Assembly (NCBI GenBank): GCA_029891345.1
Contig: CM057009.1
Location: forward strand, 304,545,166 to 304,609,165
From: Dryococelus australis
Lineage: Eukaryota > Arthropoda > Insecta > Phasmatodea > Phasmatidae
Direction: 5' to 3'
Length of the DNA stretch: 64,000 nucleotides
Shown: one piece after another, positions 45,948-57,339 of the stretch
Position numbering within the stretch: the stretch's first letter is position 1
Layout of the letters: each line of letters begins with the position of its first letter
Program-made: the position numbers and the translations under genes
The notes under the pieces: model-generated
What the model was told of the DNA's origin: nothing
Databases searched by the model: none
Seen by the model: the letters and a program-made list of their open reading frames with translations, nothing else

Positions 45948-48642
45948 CAGGGTGGCTACAAATTGCATGAAACAAAATTCCCTGACTTTTCCCTGTTTCC
46001 CAGACCAAAATTTGTGATTTTCCCTAACCTTTCTTGTAAACTAGAAAATTATTTTTGATACAATGTTTTAAAGTACTAGTGTTGATGTGAGTGTTAATGT
46101 ATGTGTACGCACATGCACACATGACCCCCTGTTTCATCTTACCAGTGGTGTATATGTTATGCCAAGTTAGTGAGCCATATTGTGGCAAAAATATACAACT
46201 ATACTAAGAACACATAATTATAGATTTACTGAATCACTGCTACAAAAGCACATTGTTAAATAAATCTATGTAACAATAATCACAAAAAATGTTACTAAGA
46301 AAAACTATAGGAAATTTTTTTTTTTGACTAAGCAAATTGTTCTCAACCTACATTGTAACAAAGCTGCGCATAGCTAAAATTTAACATTATGCTCTTCTGA
46401 ACCTTAAAATGTACCTCTCAGTAAACAAAACAAACGTTAATTTTCAACCAAACAGTACCTTATGTTCACTGTAACACATTTGTATTAGTATTAACAAGCA
46501 TTTCAGATAAAATAGGCCTATTACGTACAGAAACAAATGCATCAAACTTGAATTAAATGTAGGCAAACTAAACAATAGCTTCTGTACACTGTAACATTCA
46601 TGTTAATATTCATAATACGCACATCAGATAATAAAATATCATTAAAAGAGACATACAAAATCTAAATTATGAATTTTACGTGACAATTTTGTCAACAAAA
46701 TTTTTCAAGTCAAACACAGCCATGTAAATTGTCGACTAACATAGAAATGTTTGAAACCTATCCTTCAAAAAATTTGTACTGACTTAGATAGCACATTATT
46801 TTAAATATTGAAACAGTATCCAAATGTGGCCCACACAAAAAACCTGCCAACTTTGAAGTTCAAGTAACTTGGTACCGGTGCACGAAAACCCACGTAGCAG
46901 CAGACAGGTCCAAATGCCACTGGTGATTGTTAACTATGAAACCAAATTGCAGTCTATTAAATTGCAAATTAATTTAGTAATCTCATACGTGAACCTAGGA
47001 AATGGTTGGCCATTTTTATTTCAGACAAAAATGTAATCGAAAGAAAGCATGGAATGTATGCGAACACATTTTTTATATTCTTTCCATGCTCTGTCATATT
47101 ACGTACAATCTAATATAAAACATTACAAATTATATTAATTTAAGAACACACCTATAATTGAAAAAGCTCCATATAAAAAAGCATTGCACAAACAGCAAAA
47201 CCAATTGTTGCACGTAAACACTGAAGATATCCACCACGCATTCACATTAATGTCTGGCCATAAATAATTATTCCGCTGTTGAGTCATTTGCAAAATACAC
47301 GTGCATCATAAATAACACACTGAAAGTCGAGAATAACTAACTATTTAATTTCCTGCAATGCATTGTGCTTCCTGCTTCAAGACACTATAAAATAACACAT
47401 GGATAAAACGTGGGTAATCAGTACAAATCATGTCATGAGCATCCATATCAGCAAAAAGTAATGGGATACAGCAGAAAGTGCTGCTCTCTAGCAAGGCACT
47501 AAGAAAACATAGATCACTAGCACACCCTGGTGGCAAAAGATGTTAGTACGTAATATTGTCACTATCTGTATCAGACATCCGACAACACATCAAACAAAGA
47601 AGATGCCCAGTTTTAGTAAAATAACAATTACAGCGTTTACCTGAAAGGAAGACCACCCTGAAGCTAAGATGACCCCTTTATTTTTTAGCGAAAGTTATTT
47701 AAATCTGAATTCAACACTTCCCCTGTGAAGTGCTGAAAAAACGATTTAGGTTAAAAGTATTTTTGCATGAATTTATGACAAACCCTTCAAGAAGAAATGG
47801 TATTATATGAATAAGATAAAATATTTTGTTTACTTTTAAAGAAAATCTAATCACAATTAAATAAGTGTGTGTAACCTGGCTGTATGGTAGCAGCATCTTT
47901 CTTACACTGTAAAACTTTTGTGCGTGTTATATTCGTGACTTAAGCCATTTTGCTTCCCAGCAAAGCGCTTCCTCTTTGCAGCCATTTGCAAATTAATCAG
48001 ATTAGGATTAACCAATTAATCGGATTAGCCATTAATATGCAAAATCTATTTTTAGACTATCCCCATCAACATGTCATTCGCCTAGTGAATTAGAACCTGC
48101 CCACCCCTACTAGTACTAGAACCCATCCTCTCCTACTTCTCTAGCAGTTTATGTCTGGGTGACATCAGATAAGGTGACCCTTGTCAAAGTTGACAGGTAC
48201 AGTCTCAGAACTACAAAAATACGTCCAACCATAGGACACATGGTATTTAAGTAGGAAAAGCATTTGTCAAAATCCTCTGTCTCATGGCATGCCAATTTTG
48301 GAGGATTAACTGCTTCCCGAATAAAAAATTATGAATAGGAGCCTGTAGTAATGTTGTGCATATAACACAAACTTAAATACTGAATTTTAACTGGCAGTGT
48401 CACACATTTATGGTATTTATGGTCTTAGGTTTCGAATTGAAGACTACCCCGAATTGTAGACGAAAACTTATTTTTTCTATTCCTTTTCTGTCAAAAAACC
48501 TTGTCGTCCTTTCAGGTAAATATGGTATGAAGTGTGTGGTGATATGGTTTATATTCCCTGACTATTCCCTGACTTTTCCAGGCCAATAAAATTCCCTGAC
48601 TATTCCAGGTTTTCCCGGTTTTCTCGCCCTGTCGCCATCCTG
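45948..48642. mobile_element. Non-autonomous DNA-transposon-like element, 2.7 kb
   Basis: The left end is CAGGGTGGCTAC. The right end, reverse-complemented, is CAGGATGGCGAC. Next to both ends lie matching words of the ATTCCCTGACTTTTCC type (45982-46010 and 48555-48612, the right side in several tandem copies). TATAT flanks both ends (45943-45947 and 48643-48647) as a possible target duplication. The interior is AT-rich and lacks a transposase. It holds a ~119-bp direct duplication. Superfamily is uncertain: the ends look hAT-like but the duplication is not 8 bp. Confidence 0.6.
46430..46640 (+). repeat. ~119-bp direct duplication inside the element
   Basis: CACTGTAACA...TTAGTATTAACAAGCAT...CAGATAA at 46468-46509 recurs as CACTGTAACATTCATGTTAA...CATCAGATAA at 46587-46631. 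The flanking CAAACTAAACAATAG / CAACCAAACAGTAC words also match at the same offset. Confidence 0.65.
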
Positions 48643-49760
48643 TATATCAATTCTATTCTATAGTTGTATACTCAATCTGCACAATTAGAATATATACTTA
48701 TAAGTGCCAGAGGATACAGTCATGTGTTATACCAGTTGGAAACCATTTGAATCAAAATTCTGGCCGACTGAATTAAGTACAGGAGAAGGGGAAAAATGGC
48801 TAACACTGAAAGGCACCAATGTGAGTGAATAATCACTCATTGGTTCAGATAGTCATTTCATTTCACACTGTACACATTTTCAATTCTAACATTCTGTAAC
48901 ATTATCGACGTCACATTTGGTTTTTGTTGCAATGCTGGCATCATCTTTTGTGCGCAGGTGCTTTGAAGGAAGGGTCTTTTAGATCTGTTGGGTTGGCCTC
49001 TTGCTGTGCATTGTTTTACTTGTTTTGACAGCTGGGTGAGGGTGATAGTTGTCCGGGCTGGGCGGTGCTGCAGCCTAGTGGTGTGGGCGAGAGAGTGGAT
49101 CTACTGTGCTGTTCCGGGAGTCAGCTGAAGTTTATTGACCGGTGTGCATGTTGACAGAAAAGTATTAATCCATTCCGGTTGGTTAATCGTGCGGCGGTAT
49201 GATGGTAACCAATTACGAACTTTTGGTTGCCACTAACATGGGTCGTGATGAAATAAGTAATGGAGTGTTATGAGTTAGCGAAGGGAAAATGGAAACGGTT
49301 TGTGCACGTGAAATACAACATCAATTGTATTCTATTGATGCCCGTTATACATTCTGGTGCATACTGAGCACTGAGGGAAAGTTACTGTGAGTTTGTTTCC
49401 ATGTAATACCCACGCTTCTCGGCTACTTTTGGTGTAAAGTGAATGCACTAGTGGTCGCCCCCATTTTGATGGTGAGAGAGTCAAATGGAGCTTAGGTGAC
49501 AATGCTATGGTTGGTTCGGCTTCACGAACGTGTTTTCGTTATAATGTTTCTCTACCAACTACGAAACTTTACAGCATTTACGGGAATAAGGCATAGGAGC
49601 TACGTCTTATTGTATGTCCATCTTGGAAGCAGTATACAGTATGAAGAGAACTACACTGGGTACCAGCAGCTGTTTACATCAAGGCAACCAGCAGTAAAAC
49701 TGTATTCAGTATATCACCCGTACATCTAGGTTATGTTAGCTGTAGACCCATCGCCAGAAA
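48643..49760. other. GC-richer patch without recognised gene
   Basis: 48930-49480 has raised G+C and CG dinucleotides, with GT-rich plus-strand text and several GTGAGT/GTAAGT-like words. This could be a promoter with a first exon or a repeat fragment. A 77-codon plus-strand frame (49496-49729) has no motif. Confidence 0.35.
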
Positions 49761-50585
49761 CATAGGCAGCATGTAATTTATGGGACAAAATAGTAAGCAT
49801 TTTAGGGACGGTTGTAAGCAAGCTAATGGGATTGTGCTACTTTGTGATAATGCCTAGCAATCTGTTTGAATGAAAGTTCCTGAATAGGATATTTCTCATG
49901 CTATTTACATCTGGTCAGAATGTAACAAGTATCAGGATGTCAAAATATAATTTATTAGTAATGCATTAAAATTGGATATATAGTCAACCTAGCCACAGAG
50001 TTAACTATATGAAGCTAATTGTTTGCATGTTTTTTGGCATTTTTGTATTAAAAAATTATTATTGAATAATGCCTTAATGTATCTAGTCAATCAGGCCACA
50101 GTGAAAGCATATATTTTAACGATGTCAAAAATAAAAGTATGTTATTTATTGTTGGGGCAAAATTAGTTTGCTGTTTAACGTCTATGTATAAATTAAGGGT
50201 ATTGCTACTATAGTATTTATTAGGAATAATGTTGTTTTACAGTAAAAAAACTGGTCTGTTTCTTTTTTATTAACATATGCCCATAATGTTTTAATCAATG
50301 TATTAACAGTATTGTACAAATTCATTATGTCAAGGGTATTTATGATGTGCAGAGCTGAAACTTAATTTTTCAGGTGGCTGCTAAATGGTTTAATATTTGT
50401 TGTACTCCACTTTGAGCAAACAGATTTTACTTTGATTGAATTTTGGAGTTGGCATATATGTGTAAATCTCTATTCACTACTCACTACTAGTATTGATTAG
50501 CTCTCAATAAAACAAAAACTAAGTCTTGCCTTAATGGGCAAATCTTCCATCAATTGCCACTAAAGGAAAAGGTGTTACAGCCCTG
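49761..50585 (+). repeat. Duplicated block, copy 1 (uninterrupted)
   Basis: Starts CATAGGCAGCATGTAATTTA and ends GAAAAAGGTG-like text, GGAAAAGGTGTTACAG. It aligns collinearly with copy 2 through GTGCTACTTTGTG, TGCCTAGCAATCTGTTT, GAATAATGCCTTAA, CAGGCCACAGTGAA, GTGTGCAGAGCTGAAACTTAA-like text (GATGTGCAGAGCTGAAACTT) and GTGGCTGCTAAAT. No coding. It serves as the empty-site reference for the insertions in copy 2. Confidence 0.85.
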
Positions 50586-51300
50586 TTCCACTCTGCTTTT
50601 TTGGAGCATTCTTATTGGTATAGGCTGTTTACTGTAAAGTGGGCATGTTTGAGGCCCTAGTTACTTTTGTCCTATAAGCCATTTTTTATTTTTCCACCAC
50701 TTTTTAAAATAAATATTGCCATGTAAATAATAAACACAGTGTATATATTTCACTGGACTAGAAAGATAATGTCTACGACTACAGTAAAATATATTTATTG
50801 AGTATTATTCCAAAAGAGTATTCACTTTACCTTGAATAGCTTATAGTGTCAAGGGTATTGTATTGTAAGTCGTATATGCCTACTACGCGAGTTTACAAAT
50901 TAACTAAAGCAGAACTATTAGGAAAACTCCAGGCTGCAGGGATTTGGTTGAGGAAGAGGATTAAATAGACAAGTGGTTCCAAAGCATAGGCAGCATGTAT
51001 TTAAGAGACAAAATATTAAGCATTCTACGGATGGTTGTAAGTGAGAAAAATGAGCTGTGCTACTTTGTGGTGTGCCTAGCAATCTGTTTACCCTGAATAT
51101 TAAGGTATTTCTTATGCCATTTTCATATGGTCAGAATGTAATATGTATCACAATGTCAATCTGGTCACAGAACTAACTAATTGTAGCCATTGTTTGCCTA
51201 TTTCATTGGCTTTTTTGTATATAAAAAAATTATTTTTGAATAATGCCTTAAGGTATTTATTCAGGCCACAGTGAATGCATATATTTTAATGATGTCAAAG

Positions 51301-51576
51301 TGTGAGTGAGTGAAGAGATTAGGACAGCTCTTAAAAACGAGGTCTTGAGAGCAGATGAGAGTGATTGAAGTGTGCAAGGAGCAGCGCCAGAATGAAATGG
51401 TGGGGGAACCGGGAGATCCCCGGGGGAACCGGAAGATCCCCGAGAAAACCAGCCGACCAACATCATAGTCCGGCACGACTCCCAAATGCGAAAATCTGGA
51501 GTGACCAGGCCGGAGATTGAACCCAGATCGCCTTGCTGGGAGGCAAGCAGGCTAACCGCGCAGCTACCATGGCCCC
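51301..51576 (-). repeat. SINE family 2, copy 3, with internal 19-bp duplication
   Basis: Boundaries are set by comparison with copy 1 of the surrounding block, which lacks the SINE (GATGTCAAA continues directly into TAAAAG.ATGTT). Head on the right (complement of CCATGGCCCC at 51567-51576, B-box region 51513-51525), tail on the left. In the centre GGGGGAACCGGGAGATCCCC is followed directly by GGGGGAACCGGAAGATCCCC, a fresh tandem duplication not seen in the other copies. Confidence 0.9.
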
Positions 51577-51813
51577 TATAAAAGCATGTTCTTGTTAATT
51601 GTTGTTACAAAATCAGTCCGCTCTTTACGGTATAGTTTTTTAACTAAGGTTATTGACATTCTAGTATTGATTACAAACGTAGCCGTTTAATAGTAAATAG
51701 CTTGCCTGTTTATTTTTATTAATATACACACAATGTTTTAATAAACATATTAAGGGCTACTGTACAAAAACATTATATTAAGGGTATTTATGGTGTGCAG
51801 AGCTGAAACTTAA

Positions 51814-52806
51814 CATGGGCCTCACTGCCTTGCTTGGGAGGCAAACCAATGCTGCTCGCTCGTGCACCAGCCATGCACGGCCGTGCCTGAAGTGCATGAG
51901 TCCAGATATTGTTCACACAGAACGGGTCAATGATATGACCCATGACCCGAACAACCCGCCTCGCCAAGAGTAAACAAGTGTATACGTGTTTAGTGTGGTA
52001 AAGTGCTATGATCCCCAAAAGCAGAGTCTAAAGTAAACATGGGCAAATATTATCTCCCATTTTCTTTCCCTATGTGAAGTGTAATTAATTAAAGAAAACC
52101 CGACCACGTGGCTACCTACAATTGGTGACATTCTAAAATCACTATGTAATTTTTTTTAAGGGTACATACTTAATCCTTTTAATTCTAAAATGACGTATTC
52201 TTATTTTCAGTTTTATGTAAAGTAAAACGTAATTGATCTTGGCAGTTCCGGGAGCCACCATGCCAAGTTCCCAAACTTGAATTCCTACTTAATTCACTAA
52301 ATTACTAACTTAATTTAATGAAGTGTAATTTAAGGGCTATTTTGATGTCTAGTGTCTTGTGTAATTTTGTTATGATTTCTTATTTATTTTGCAAGCTCGT
52401 TCAGGCTTTTTCCAGAGAACTCAATTTCCAGTATTTGAGGGATTACGTATCAGTGATTGTATGTGTGATCTCACTCAATTCAATTGCATCGTTCCTTGTC
52501 TTATTTCATTTTAATATTAATTTAACCTCGGGTTCTGGCCTATTAAGTTCACGTGCTCATTTATGAACTGTAAAGGAACTAGGGACTTTTGTTGTACTTC
52601 ATCCACAAAAGTTTGCTGCGAGAGGGATACATCACGTGGCTGTCGACCTATTGCTGCTTTGAGAACCAGAATCCACATGCTCATCCGTGAAATAGATGAG
52701 CTGGCGCCCTACTGGAATTTCCAACTGTTCAGCAATATTTTGCCATGCATCTTGGTTTCTCTCAAATCCGGCAACTCTTACCCTTGCAAGCAACCAAGCC
52801 ACATAA
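51814..52806. mobile_element. 993-bp unknown insertion in copy 2
   Basis: Defined by alignment to the uninterrupted copy 1. It is flanked by AAACTTAA (51806-51813) and AAACTTTA (52807-52814), an 8-bp direct repeat with one mismatch, as in hAT-type target duplications. It starts CATGGGCCTCACTGCC and ends CCAAGCCACATAA; the ends are not clear inverted repeats. The first ~180 bp are GC-rich and match, in reverse, patches at 55885-56075 and 56385-56460. A 131-codon plus frame at 52563-52958 overruns the right boundary and is not a gene. Confidence 0.6.
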
Positions 52807-53035
52807 AAACTTTATTTTTCAAGTGGCTGCTAAATATTCTAATATTTGTTGTACTCCCCTTTGAGCAAATAGATTTCACTTTGATTGCATTTTGGAGTTG
52901 GTATGTATGTGTAAATCTCCATTCAATACTCATTATTACTAGTATTAATAAGCTCTGAATGAAACAAAACTAAGTCTCGCCTTAGTGAGCAAATTCTCCA
53001 TCAAATGCCACTAAAGAAAAAGGTGTTACAACCAT

Positions 53036-53690
53036 TCTGATGGTAGTCTACATAAGGCATCTTCAGTCAGTCAAAGCAGCATGCTAGCTAGCCAGCAGTA
53101 TCTTACCTCTAAAATGCAAGCAGCTACACACATCAATCTACTACTCAGTCACATCTGCTACTACAAAAACCATGGATCCACAGATGCAGTAGACATAATA
53201 AGAGTTAAAATGTTCAGATGGGAATGAACTACCTAACACAGACTAATATCAACCAAGAACAATGTGTACGACCTGCCTACCTAACACTATGATTTCTGCT
53301 AATACTCCAACTATTCACTACTCTTTTCACCTCGTCTCTCTTACTCTCCAGTTAGGCAGGTTTGTACATGGGGGATAGTTAATGCTAAAGGCTACTCAAT
53401 GAAAGAGGAAATTCAACTACACACATATTATAACTCTCTTAAGAATCTATACAAAAGTACTTCGACACAATACTACAATGTTATTCTTCACACAATATTG
53501 ACTTTACTTTACTTTCGCCTGGCAAGATAATATGAGAACATAGATGAATACAGATATACAAGAAATGGTGATATGATTATACTGACATACGGGAATACTG
53601 ACATGAACGTAAAGATAAGTTAATTATAAGAATACAAGAATGCTGCTACACAATATGCCCTAGCCTTTCCACGTGATTATGCTCTTTAAG
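53036..53690. other. No recognised feature
   Basis: AT-rich to mixed sequence with no motif-bearing frame. Confidence 0.4.
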
Positions 53691-53796
53691 GGGGCGGTTC
53701 ACACCATAAAAATTATCATTGGTACAAACTGTTATTCTGAAGATACAAAATGGTACAGGATCTCGAAATGATATCCCCCACCACTCTGCAGACCTG

Positions 53797-53831
53797 TATA
53801 TAAACCGGGATACTTCCAGGAACCTTTCAGT
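53797..53831 (+). promoter_or_regulatory. TATA box and initiator, candidate RNA pol II promoter
   Basis: TATATAAA at 53797-53804 is followed by an arthropod-type initiator TCAGT (53827-53831). The A at 53829 is 32 bp downstream of the first T of the TATA box, the canonical spacing. The DNA after it is GC-rich to about 54080, includes CTCGTGAGTG (a possible donor) and a run of 15 C's. It may drive a first exon on the plus strand or be the promoter of an LTR. No downstream coding exon is visible. Confidence 0.45.
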
Positions 53832-54139
53832 CGAGAGAGAGCTGTGGGACGGGGTGGGTGTGTCATCCTGCTCGGCGAGGGGTCATCGGCAGTCTCGTGA
53901 GTGTCAGAGCATCCCCCCAAACCCCCCCCCCCCCACTACCTGGGTCAAACAGCTTGATGCAGCAATGTTGCCAGACCTCCCTGACCTTGCCTGTGGCCAT
54001 TGTGCCACCCGCTATCTACTCGCTTGGGCAGGCTGACTTGGTGCGTCCGACCAGCTGTGCTCTCGCACGCACGTGCACACACAGTCATGTTGCATTGTTA
54101 TTCAGTGTATTAATGCAGGTTTCTCATATTATGTAACTA

Positions 54140-55460
54140 ATGTATTTTGCAGAAATGTTATAGTATGTTGGCGAAAATTTACAAGAAACTTTGATTTCTT
54201 GTAAATGCTTCTCCTCACATAAAAATAAACTGATACCAAAAAAATTGAAATAGTTACACAAACTATAATTTGTTTACACTGAAAACATAATGTAGATTAC
54301 CAATGAATACCCTTTAGAGAAAATTATTACAGAACTGAAAATCAAATGAGAAAAAGTGGCAAATCCAATTTATTTATAATAGCAATAAGTATTTTGCTCA
54401 TAAAAAATTACAATGAAGGTGCATTAATACGTGAAATAACCTCGTTATACAATGTTTGATGTCAAGTTTTATGTACGCATGAACACAAACTTATTTTAAA
54501 TGAAATACTAACATTTCTATATTTTTAATTCTGATTATAGTTAATTCACGGTTTCTTCGAGCTTTTTGAATCAAACCTTTGAAAAAATCACCCCACGTAT
54601 GACGTGCTCAGTTGTTACCTAAATATAATTTATGACAAGCGTTTCATAAGTACTCGAATTTACATAAAAATACCCTTTTTTTTATTGAAATTTAACTTAT
54701 AATTATATTTTAGCAATACATTGTAATATTAAATTTAGATAATATGAATAAACAGGCAGAAAGTAGGTGTGTTGGCATAGCCAAGTAAAAATAGTTCTTA
54801 TACAAAATATTATTACACTGAGTGCACATGAATGTTACATTTGTCCCTTTGGTGTAATTTTCTAGACTCAAGTAAGCTTTATTTGCATGAAAAAGAGAAA
54901 TACCCGGGAAATAAAACTTCATAGCAGTGCTTTAAAAAAAGTTAGAAGTAACAGTGAATGTACTATAGTTAGGACAACAATCTGGTGACGGAATGGACTG
55001 AAAAATATGTTTCATTATAATTTAATTTGTTGCTGAATGGTGGTAACTTTAGAGATAATAGAGAATTCTGAGCATGAGGCAGGTATACATATTGTGATTC
55101 GATACTCACAGATGATCACCGACTCTTATTTCTACAAATCGCTGTGTGGTGCTCTGCACGATGCTGAATTCATTATTACTGAAGACTGATTATACTGGAG
55201 CTATAGCGGTTGTACATGACAGTGAAACGAGATATCAGAGAGCGATTCAAATGTAGGTTCTCAGAGTTATTTATGTAAGTGTATATGGTAGTATAATTTG
55301 AATACAAAATAGTCTAGATTGAAATCCTGCACAAAAACAGTACACAATTAAATTCAAAGCAGAATTTATGCTATTAAAAATGTATTTTCTTCATAAAAAT
55401 AAGTATCACTATGTTTGTTATATGTAAGTATGCTCTTAAATTAAGAGATTTAAGTATCTT
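54140..55460. other. AT-rich stretch, nothing recognised
   Basis: No motif-bearing frame and no repeat seen, apart from common homopolymer runs. Confidence 0.45.
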
Positions 55461-55469
55461 CAGCTAGTG

Positions 55470-55729
55470 AGTGAGTGAGTGACGAGATTTGGACCACTTA
55501 TAACATCTAGGTCTTGAGAGCCAAAGAGGGTGATAAAGATGAGTATGGAGCAGTGCGGGAATGAAAGGGTGGGTGAAATGGGAGATCCCAGAGAAAACCC
55601 ACTAACCAACAGCATCATCCAGTATGATTCCCAAATGCAAAATCGGGAGAGACCTGGCCTGGTATTGAACCCGGATCACCTTGGTGAGAGACGAGCCGAC
55701 TAACCGCTCAGCCACCGTGGCCCCCTCTG
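55470..55729 (-). repeat. SINE family 2, copy 4, with target-site duplication
   Basis: Flanked by CAGCTAGTG at 55461-55469 and 55730-55738, a perfect 9-bp target-site duplication. The tRNA-like head is at the right (complement of TAACCGCTCAGCCACCGTGG, 55701-55720) with a B-box region near 55661-55673; the tail at the left reads GTGAGTGAGTGACGAGATTTGG. Confidence 0.92.
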
Positions 55730-55884
55730 CAGCTAGTGTTTTATATCAAAATGAAATCCATGTGGCTTCACACTCGCAGGATGTTTACACCTCACTTAAG
55801 AGGAGAAAAAGGGAGATAATACTTTCCCTTGTGATTGTTAAACTCTGCTTTATGGGGCAATGAATTAAATTACACTACACATAC

Positions 55885-56460
55885 ATAGGGCTGAGTTAAC
55901 TCTTGGAACAGTGGGTCAGGCAGGTCATGACCCAGTTCACATACCTGTTCCCGCATGAATGATGACTGTGACCCGTACACAAGGTGTACGGATGTGCATG
56001 CCTGATGCACAAGCAGATCAGCAGTGGGCTGCCTCTCAAGCGGGACAGTGGCGACATCAAATGCCCCCCCTTCCACCAGCAAAGACCTTTGATGTGATGC
56101 TGTCACAGAGCAGGAGCACCCGAAAGAAACTCAAACTCCATGGCAGTGACCACACCAACTGTCATACCAATCACTTGCAACAAGAAAATGAGTATTTCAA
56201 AAGATATTTAGCAGAGTTATTAAAAGCAAAAAAGGTTTTACCGATTTCCTGATACCCCTTACAGCAATTACCTCCAAAATTGTGAGAAATGATCAAAACG
56301 AAATTCCAATTTTGTTTTCCTTTATAGTGGGCTATTTCTTTTCTTATTCTTTTATAAACAATGCCTAAAAATTGAATACACGAGGCACAAGGACGTGCGT
56401 CCTGGTGCACAAGCAGAGCAGCAGTGGGCTGCCTCCCGAGTGGAACAGGGAGGGTGAAGT
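55885..56460 (+). repeat. GC-rich repeat family shared with the 51814 insert
   Basis: GCACAAGCAGATCAGCAGTG followed by GGCTGCCTCTCAAGCGG (56007-56043) recurs at 56409-56445 as GCACAAGCAGAGCAGCAGTG and GGCTGCCTCCCGAGTGG. The reverse complement of 51820-51880 carries a related GCACGAGCGAGCAGC...TGCCTCCCAAGC text. The two plus-strand patches flank ~300 bp of AT-rich DNA. Probably ends of one unknown transposon family. Confidence 0.6.
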
Positions 56461-57330
56461 CAAATGATAATTATCACATGGCCAATAGTGATGAACATGT
56501 CAGTTTATATTTGATTTTTCAAAAGACCCACCCTTTTATATGAATACAATATTTTTATTGACTAAGTTTATTAAAGTACTTGTAAAACTATGTCAGAAGA
56601 ATTGGAAATAACACTGTTTCAAAGCACTTTGTTATATAAACAGCATTCAAACATCAAATCATATCAATGTTTGTTTTAATAGTGATATTAGCAAAAGAAC
56701 GTTCCAATTTTGACACGCTGAGAGTGGCTACTATGCAGCTGACATGTACACTCTACTCCTTGACAGGACTGACAGAGGACCTTCTGGTAAATAAAAGTGT
56801 ACAAGGACAACTGACCAGGTGAGATGAATGGCACAGTAACAAGATATTTCAACGTTCAATATTTAGCAATAGTGTGTTGTGTAGAATTCATAAATTAATT
56901 GTGGTTCAAATTTAGTTGAGAGGGTTGGCATTAGTACAGAACAAAACAAGACATTACTGATATAACTAATATGCCTACTTTCCTCTACAAGGGTGCAAGT
57001 CATTTTTAATGAAGTTCTTAAAAGGTTCGAAGGTAGGTAGGCCTTGACATCTTGTCTCACCCAACTTAAATCCTGTAAGTTTAGAGGGCTTTCTGTAACA
57101 CAAATGGTATGCAAAATTAACGGAAATTAATTTAATGATTCGTGACATATGCCAAAATATTTTATTTTCTCAACACTATTCTGCAAAAAGGCCAGCAAAA
57201 TAGGATCCATGTCTGCTTAATCAATGTTTCTAATAAATACTGTAAGTGTACAAAATTAGGTTCAATTTTGTTGAATTGTTTAATAGACATAATATAAAAA
57301 AATTAAATTATTTATATTAATGCCATTAAA
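56461..57330. other. AT-rich stretch, nothing recognised
   Basis: No gene or repeat recognised. The ~280-bp array may begin slightly before its right edge. Confidence 0.4.
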
Positions 57331-57339
57331 AAGAAATAC

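Larger units (their letters stand above)
50985..53035 (+). repeat. Duplicated block, copy 2 (split by two insertions)
   Basis: Matches copy 1 in three pieces: 50985-51300, 51577-51813 and 52807-53035. The first gap is a family-2 SINE and the second a 993-bp unknown insert. Offset between copies is 1224 bp at the left end. The 400 bp that separate the copies do not recur after copy 2, so this is either an imperfect tandem duplication or two insertions of one unknown element. Confidence 0.85.

Noticed and set aside
51257..51485. Open frames of 69 and 74 codons
   Set aside because: They are translations of the SINE body; equivalent frames appear in other copies without a consistent start or stop.
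51500..51576. tRNA gene on the minus strand
   Set aside because: The same tRNA-like head occurs in six SINE copies; arms are degraded and the body follows directly.
52563..52958. 131-codon plus-strand frame
   Set aside because: It crosses the right boundary of the 993-bp insertion into the duplicated block, so it cannot be an original gene.
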